Part shown: positions 59,093-64,000 of the stretch, piece by piece | How positions within the stretch are numbered: position 1 is the stretch's first letter | Layout: each line of letters starts with the position of its first letter | Origin: Aedes albopictus | Taxonomy: Eukaryota > Arthropoda > Insecta > Diptera > Culicidae | Direction of reading: 5' to 3' | DNA: 64,000 nucleotides | Assembly: GCF_035046485.1 (NCBI RefSeq) | Contig: NC_085137.1 | Span: 500,112,536 to 500,176,535, forward strand | Made by a program: the position numbers and the translations under genes | Notes under the pieces: generated by a model | Database searches by the model: none | What the model was told of the DNA's origin: nothing | The model's input: the letters and a program-made list of their open reading frames with translations, nothing else

Positions 59093-59437
59093 ATGGTGTC
59101 AAAATTTCGATTATTATCGAACATTCATGTACCTGGGATTTTTCTTCGAAAATGGTTAGTATTTGGGCTTTAAATTCATAATCGGAAAACTAGAAAATAT
59201 TTCATAGGCGAAAATTTTTCCATACATTTTGTATGGGACGTTTTTTGGGCTAAAATTTGTAATTTTTTATTTTTAGTATGGAAATGGCCAAAAACTCAGC
59301 TAACTCAAATATTCCCCGATAGAATATTTTCAAATTTTGCATTTATACATTATAGCCGAAATTCTATCATTCTATGAAGAAACATCCGAGGTACATGAAA
59401 GTTCGATAATAATCGATATTTTAACACCGTGGGCTTT
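59093..59437. mobile_element. 345-bp TIR element with ~100-bp ends
   Basis: The left end (GGTGTCAAAATTTCGATTAT, then CATGTACCTGGGATTTTTC) is repeated inverted at the right (GGTGTTAAAATATCGATTAT in reverse). A solo right end occurs at 16571-16665, and a partial left end near 59806-59835. Target duplication is uncertain. Confidence 0.8.
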
Positions 59438-59439
59438 GG

Positions 59440-59780
59440 TGTCAGAAAGTTTCCAGAGAGCCCAGAAAAAGGGGGTACCAAGGGGCTTCAAGGGCATCAC
59501 AGGAGGTTTCAGGAGCCTTTCATGAGAGTTCCGACAAGTTTCGTCGGCATTTTAATGGTATTACGGAGATTTCAGGGGTATAGTATTACGGGGCTTTGGA
59601 GGCGATTCAGGAGGGGTTCTCAGAAGCCTTAAAAGGGCGTTAAAAGGGGTTTCAGGAACGTTTTAGGGGCACTCCGAGAGGTTTTGATAGTTTTTCAGGG
59701 TCACTTCAAATGGCTTTCTGAAGCTTTAAAAAGGTTTTTCAAAGAGTTTCAGGGGCATTTCAAAATGATTACGAGGATGC
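59440..59780. repeat. G-rich degenerate short repeat
   Basis: Units such as TTTCAGGGGCATTTCA and GGCTTCAAGGGCATC, like those at 1680-1960. Confidence 0.6.
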
Positions 59781-59867
59781 ACGCATACCAGGAACCTAAG
59801 TATTATCGAACTTGCATGAACCTAAAATCTTTTTCCAGAGGGTTTCAGCTTATGGTCTAACCTTTCA

Positions 59868-59964
59868 GAAAAGCCTTACTTCAAAATATTCTGTCGATGA
59901 AAATTGAAATAAATCGAGTTTGAAGATTTTCTATCAAATGAGGTATATTCAGAGCATAATTTTG
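59868..59964 (+). repeat. Left member of an inverted pair 3 kb apart
   Basis: AAAGCCTTACTTCAAAATAT, GAAAATTGAAATAAATCGAG and TTTTCTATCAAATGAGGTAT recur inverted at 62913-63009 with about five differences. Whether they are ends of one 3.1-kb element or separate copies is open. Confidence 0.8.
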
Positions 59965-61176
59965 ATGATCATCCAGAACTGCAAACAACAAGGCATCATT
60001 CATATACCCGATGGCCTCTTCTTAGTTTTCTGAACATTATATTCACTTGCCCTTTCTTTGGTATCTCTGTTATATGATCAGCCAAAGGGAGTCTGCCGTA
60101 ATTAATTAGCTCATTTTTTTATTTGGTGGGCTTCGTGGTCGTGCGGTTAGTGGTGTTAAACGTTTAGGTATATATTTAGTAAGACATAGAGTGAGACTCG
60201 GAAGAAACTTTTCGTAAGACGAAAAATTCGTGAAGTAATAGATTAAAACAATAGTTTAAATTTCTGTGACATATAATGCACATAATTGGAGCGTGGGATT
60301 TCACAGAAGTTTTCATGACATGTCGTGTAAATCTCATGTAAACATGCATTATATGTCATGTAATTCAGCATGACTCAGAGATGTTACATGACATATTACA
60401 CAAATTTACATGATATATCCTGTAAACCGTCATAGCTGCAAGTGACTAAAAGGATGTAAACTTCAATGACGTGTGATTCTCATTATTTATATCTGTGTAG
60501 GTTTTGTGTGTTGGTGGTAGTAATGTCCAGTCTGTTCAGCCTCTGATTGAAGACGGTGTGAATTGCCATATTTGTTTAATATTTTCAATATATGACATGA
60601 ACATTCGCCGGTGCGATTCCCAAACCAGCCATCTTCTTTGCCCCTACCATAACATGGCAGCTTTTTCCATCTGATTTTATTTACGTTGTTAGCTTAAGTT
60701 ATGCCATCATCCTGCTAACAATTGGGTGGAAAACAACTGAGAAGCATAAACGAGAGCAGCAATGTGTGCGTGATGAGGCACGGTGTAGCAGAGGACAAGG
60801 CAGGCCATTTATCTGTGTAAACTTCAATTTTAAACGTCAGCTTGTGACGTCATCCTTATCGTCCTTTTACTTTAATGAAATTGATGAGGAGCAATCGATC
60901 GTTTTGCCATTGCACGATTCTAATTACGTATTCAAATATGTTTGCCACAAAATACTAGGGGGATTCACTTAACAGCGTAAACTGATTAAACTGATTAGAC
61001 GTCGCGATCACCTAGGCAATCTTTGATTATTTCATTCGCAAAATCATGAAACATTTCAAATAAGCAGAAAATCATGGCTTACGCAGCAATTTAATCTGTT
61101 TAGTGAGTACCCCTAATGTAACTTTTTGACTGTAGCTTGATTTTAAGCTTTAGCATTTATCAGGGGATTATTTTGC
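59965..61176. other. No gene; ACATGACAT-type repeat remnant
   Basis: Between about 60240 and 60510 the words TTACATGATAT, CATGTCGTGTAAA and CTGTGTAG recur and match 32498-32590, so a dispersed element remnant lies here. The rest is unassigned. Confidence 0.4.
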
Positions 61177-61189
61177 ATCATATGGATCT

Positions 61190-61560
61190 TTTTTTTACTT
61201 AATCGTTTATTTAAGGCTCATGCACCAACTGGCATAACGGAGCCGAATTCAGTTTAAACTATTTACAATGTCATGTATTTGTCTTATAAACTATGTTAGT
61301 TTTGGGGAACCGCAAAACTCGCGGTTTGGTCGAGGTTAGGGGGAACAAAAATATTTGAGGAAAGATAGGGTGATGGGGCTTTTCGTTGACACGTGACAGC
61401 TTGCTGTGGCGTATTGCTGGTGGTCAAACGTGGAGTGAACAAACAACCTGTAACGATACATACAGACGACTTTCGAAGGGACACGAGGTGAACAAGTGGA
61501 GCAACAAGACTGGGATATCAAATAAAGACACGAGGTGGACAAGTGGAACAACAAGACGGG
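61190..61560 (-). mobile_element. Poly(A) retroposon with 13-bp duplication
   Basis: ATCATATGGATCT stands on both sides (61177-61189 and 61561-61573). A T run at 61190-61196 is the poly(A) tail of a minus-strand insert, and AAATAAA precedes it by about 13 bases, as in a LINE or mRNA 3' end. Near the other end a ~45-bp segment is tandemly doubled (61480-61520 and 61528-61567, words GACACGAGGTG and ACAAGTGGA). No protein frame was recognised; a 5'-truncated LINE is the likeliest source. Confidence 0.85.
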
Positions 61561-61573
61561 ATCATATGGATCT

Positions 61574-62912
61574 GTTCAATATATTAAACAGTTAATAGTT
61601 GATTCATGAATGATGGTCAAATATTTGATTTTGTTGTTTCAAAACATTCATTACGTTTACAGTATTCAATTTGATAAAATGTAACCAGATGAACCCTATT
61701 TGAAATTTTGATTTCATATGTCCGAACAAAAAAGGGTTGGGCTTAAATATCCTAAGGAATCCCAAGACATTTGCGCGTAGCAAGAGTGCATTTGACCCCT
61801 AAGCTCTAATGTCGAGCGTGTTTGTTTTGCTTTACAGCCACCGCGCTCGGCTTCGTATGCCGACGTCAACTGTTAGAATGTCTGCAGTGTCTCGTACTTG
61901 ATTTGACTAGAAGATTTTTTTTCACTTACAGATATTCCACTAACACACCCAAATATTTCATCAAATAAAAAAAAAACTGGTACATGGAAAACAATTTTTA
62001 CGAATATTTACGATTTACGAATTTTACGATCAAAGTCTCATGAAACCTATTTTAAGGAACCCATATATTTCAATTGTTTACAGTTCTCACAAATTTGGAT
62101 TGCCGAAGAGATTAAATTACATGCTGAATACACTCATGGAATTCAAAACATAAAAACAAACATGGCAGAATGTTATGTTGTTATTATCCAAATTATCTTA
62201 CCTTAATAGCAAAGTCATCAATATTATGCTAGATTTTATTGGAATTTATCAAGTCAATAAACAAGTTTAACCTTCCGCTAGTCGCGTGGTTGATCACTAC
62301 TGCCAGCACCACGGTTAAACGGTATAACATGTGAGTTAGTTTAAACGTGTTGTACAAAATACAACAGCACAATTTCGGAATGGTTAAATCCAGGGATAAA
62401 TCAAAGTATTCTAATCGTAATATCATTACTTGCATAAACATCCATCGAAATTATTTATCTATCACAAAATTATTAATCATTTGTAAAGTGTTACTTCATG
62501 AGTCGTGCCATGTAATGTTCATGTTATGGTTCACAGGAAAAAATGCTCTTACATGGAGTTCGGTAGACTTGCTTGGGCTGGTTATATAAATATGATGCCA
62601 AAAGATTATTGTCGTTTGTCTTCTTTAAAGAGCCAAGGTAGGTGTTGGTTCCGTAATCGGTAACGCAAATGGCACATAGCTATTTGCAACTACGTATATA
62701 TAGAATTTATTGTGACTAAACGTTCTAAACGGTCAACGGTGTTTGATTAACGACCGGATCATGAGGAAGTAAATTCTCCGTTCGGCATAGATTGACGACG
62801 TACATGTGAGTTCACAAAAGTAAATCATAAGGCAAGTATGCTTCATGTAATAATTAATTAGGAATTGTGTGGCTACGGGACTCTACAGATAGGTCTAAGC
62901 ATAACAATACGT
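61574..62912. other. No gene; a repeat remnant near 62285-62395
   Basis: CCAGCACCACG and TTGTACAAAATACAA recur here and at 8745-8815, a shared remnant of a dispersed element. Other sequence is unassigned. Confidence 0.4.
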
Positions 62913-63009
62913 AAAAATTATGCTGTGAATATACCTCATTTGATAGAAAATTTTCAAACTCGATTTATTTCAATTTTCACCGATAGAATATTTTGAAGTA
63001 AGGCTTTCC
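62913..63009 (-). repeat. Right member of the inverted pair
   Basis: Inverted counterpart of 59868-59964. Confidence 0.8.
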
Positions 63010-63583
63010 TGGAAGATTGGACCCACAACGCTTCACCGTTAAAACAAGGCATAATCAACAATAGTACGACACAATAGTCAGTTTCAAGGATCGGTATATT
63101 CGCCTCACTCCATTCATATTCACTCCTCTTTGCTGAAGCGAATCGAGAAAGATGCAGCAAACGGATCGTCGTGATCAAACACGTAACCCCATCACCAGTA
63201 GGAAGCGATGAGCCATCTGCTTGACATGAATGAATGGTGAAGAATACTGGTGAGCGATCGAAGCGGCTATTATCATAAGTAGAAGAAAATTTCTGCATGT
63301 AATGCATACATTTTTACTGTATTGTCGCTGAAATGCTAGATAAGCAAAGAAAATAATTCGAAAACATCAATAATTCGCATGCACAATGTCAATCGCATCA
63401 CTCACGAATCGCATTCGCTTGCGATGCGAATGTGGACGAATGACTAATTTCCAAGTTTGGCTTCCCACCGTTCGCCGGAGTTTGCTGTCGTCGCTGACAA
63501 GCACACACACGAACTCAAGCGACAACCGTTCGCTGCTGACTGTCTTCGAATGGGGAAGAAGATGAAAAGTGGAAATCAGGAAG
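63010..63583. other. No gene assigned
   Basis: Low-repeat sequence; the last part may be the 3' side of the RTE remnant that follows. Confidence 0.35.
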
Positions 63584-63909
63584 TCAGTTTATGGCTGCCA
63601 TCCTCGGTCGTACTCTCTGCGCTCTACGCCTTCTTGTACCAACCGGATCAGTCGTTAACACCAACTTTGCAGGGTTGTTGTCCGGCATTCTTGCAACATG
63701 CCCTGCCCATCGTATCCTTCCGGCTTTGGGAAGTTCCTGGGTTCGCCGAAAAGTGCAGCGAGCTCGTGGTTCATCCTTCTCCGTCACACACCATTCTCCT
63801 GCACTCCGCCGAAGATCGTCCTTAGTACGCGTCGAAAACTCCGAATGGTTGCAGGTCCTCCTCGAGTATGGTTCATGTCTCGTGTCCGTAGAGGGCAACG
63901 GTCTTATCA
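63584..63909 (-). pseudogene. RTE-clade LINE ORF2 C-terminal fragment
   Basis: Minus-strand peptide with AGRIRWAGHVARMPDNNPAK, the typical end of RTE-type ORF2 ('GRLRWxGHVxRMPD'). The part before it reads DDLRRSAGEWCVTEKDEPRA, which is the expected 'ILGGVrENGVW' region in a shifted frame, so at least one frameshift is present. Upstream sequence is cut by the TIR element starting at 63910. It may be the same family as 20797-21130. Confidence 0.82.
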
Positions 63910-64000
63910 CACGGTGTGTCTGGCAGAAGAAATTTATTACAAAAAAATAGGCATCGCTAATTTTTACGTTAGGTAAAAGTTGACGCTTCTAGCTTTCATT
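63910..64000. mobile_element. Left end of a TIR element, cut by the window edge
   Basis: CACGGTGTGTCTGGCAGAAG, ACAAAAAAATAGGCATCGCT and TGACGCTTCTAGCTTTCA match the ends of 38847-39199 (very close to its right end in reverse). The element abuts the RTE fragment, so it probably inserted into it. Confidence 0.8.

Overview
The window looks like nuclear DNA of an aedine mosquito (Aedes type). The reasons are: almost no protein-coding sequence, very dense nested transposons, degenerate R1-, RTE-, RNase-H-type and BEL/Pao-type retroelement genes, a tRNA-derived SINE, many hairpin and TIR elements, and large blocks of the degenerate 12-bp repeat TTCCTCCAGGAA. The genus is inferred from this overall repeat content; the sequence gives no direct proof of species.

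Only one host gene part is clear. It is the first coding exon (minus strand, 45797-46111) of the GIPC/kermit PDZ adaptor, with an in-frame upstream stop and a clean GTAAGT donor. No downstream exon was recognised to its left, so the left 45 kb is probably (not certainly) part of one very large intron. The GC-richer, repeat-poor islands (about 120-660, 15.2-17.9 kb, 23.6-25.3 kb, 32.5-33.5 kb, 57.4-58.7 kb) are candidates for promoters, untranslated exons or enhancers, but none could be assigned.

Layout. 1-3.1 kb: an inverted-repeat pair with a nested TA-flanked MITE. 3.1-8.9 kb: a 12-mer block bounded by short inverted ends and an almost perfect direct repeat, so probably one transposon-like unit. 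8.9-14.5 kb: a hairpin insertion, a SINE, hAT-type MITEs and more 12-mer blocks. 14.55-15.22 kb: a 158-copy (TCTG) array. 18-20.7 kb: a broken R1-clade element (minus). 20.8-22.7 kb: RTE and BEL/Pao remnants. 22.7-23.3 kb: TIR elements, one carrying a tRNA-Tyr-like half. 25.8-31.4 kb: a 'head plus satellite' element with ~150-bp units, split by a 1.7-kb LINE fragment with a 12-bp target duplication, then a second ~140-bp satellite. 33.9-35.1 kb: a hAT-type element. 35-40 kb: 12-mer blocks and TIR elements. 42.0-42.9 kb: a poly(A) retrocopy with a 22-bp target duplication. 45.8-46.6 kb: the GIPC exon and its upstream region. 46.9-49.3 kb: hairpins, a second head-plus-satellite copy and a solo LTR. 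49.4-52.6 kb: a second R1-clade element (plus), split by a 1.19-kb giant inverted-repeat transposon. 53-64 kb: MITEs, 12-mer blocks, a GC-rich island, a poly(A) retroposon and an RTE remnant.

The genes do not form a pathway. The main story is nested insertion. At least nine insertions show exact target-site duplications of 5 to 22 bp, which lets their order be read directly. The most unusual signal is a group of small hairpin insertions that share a motif with SINE/LINE 3' ends and, in the best cases, are flanked by 8-12-bp duplications like retroposons.
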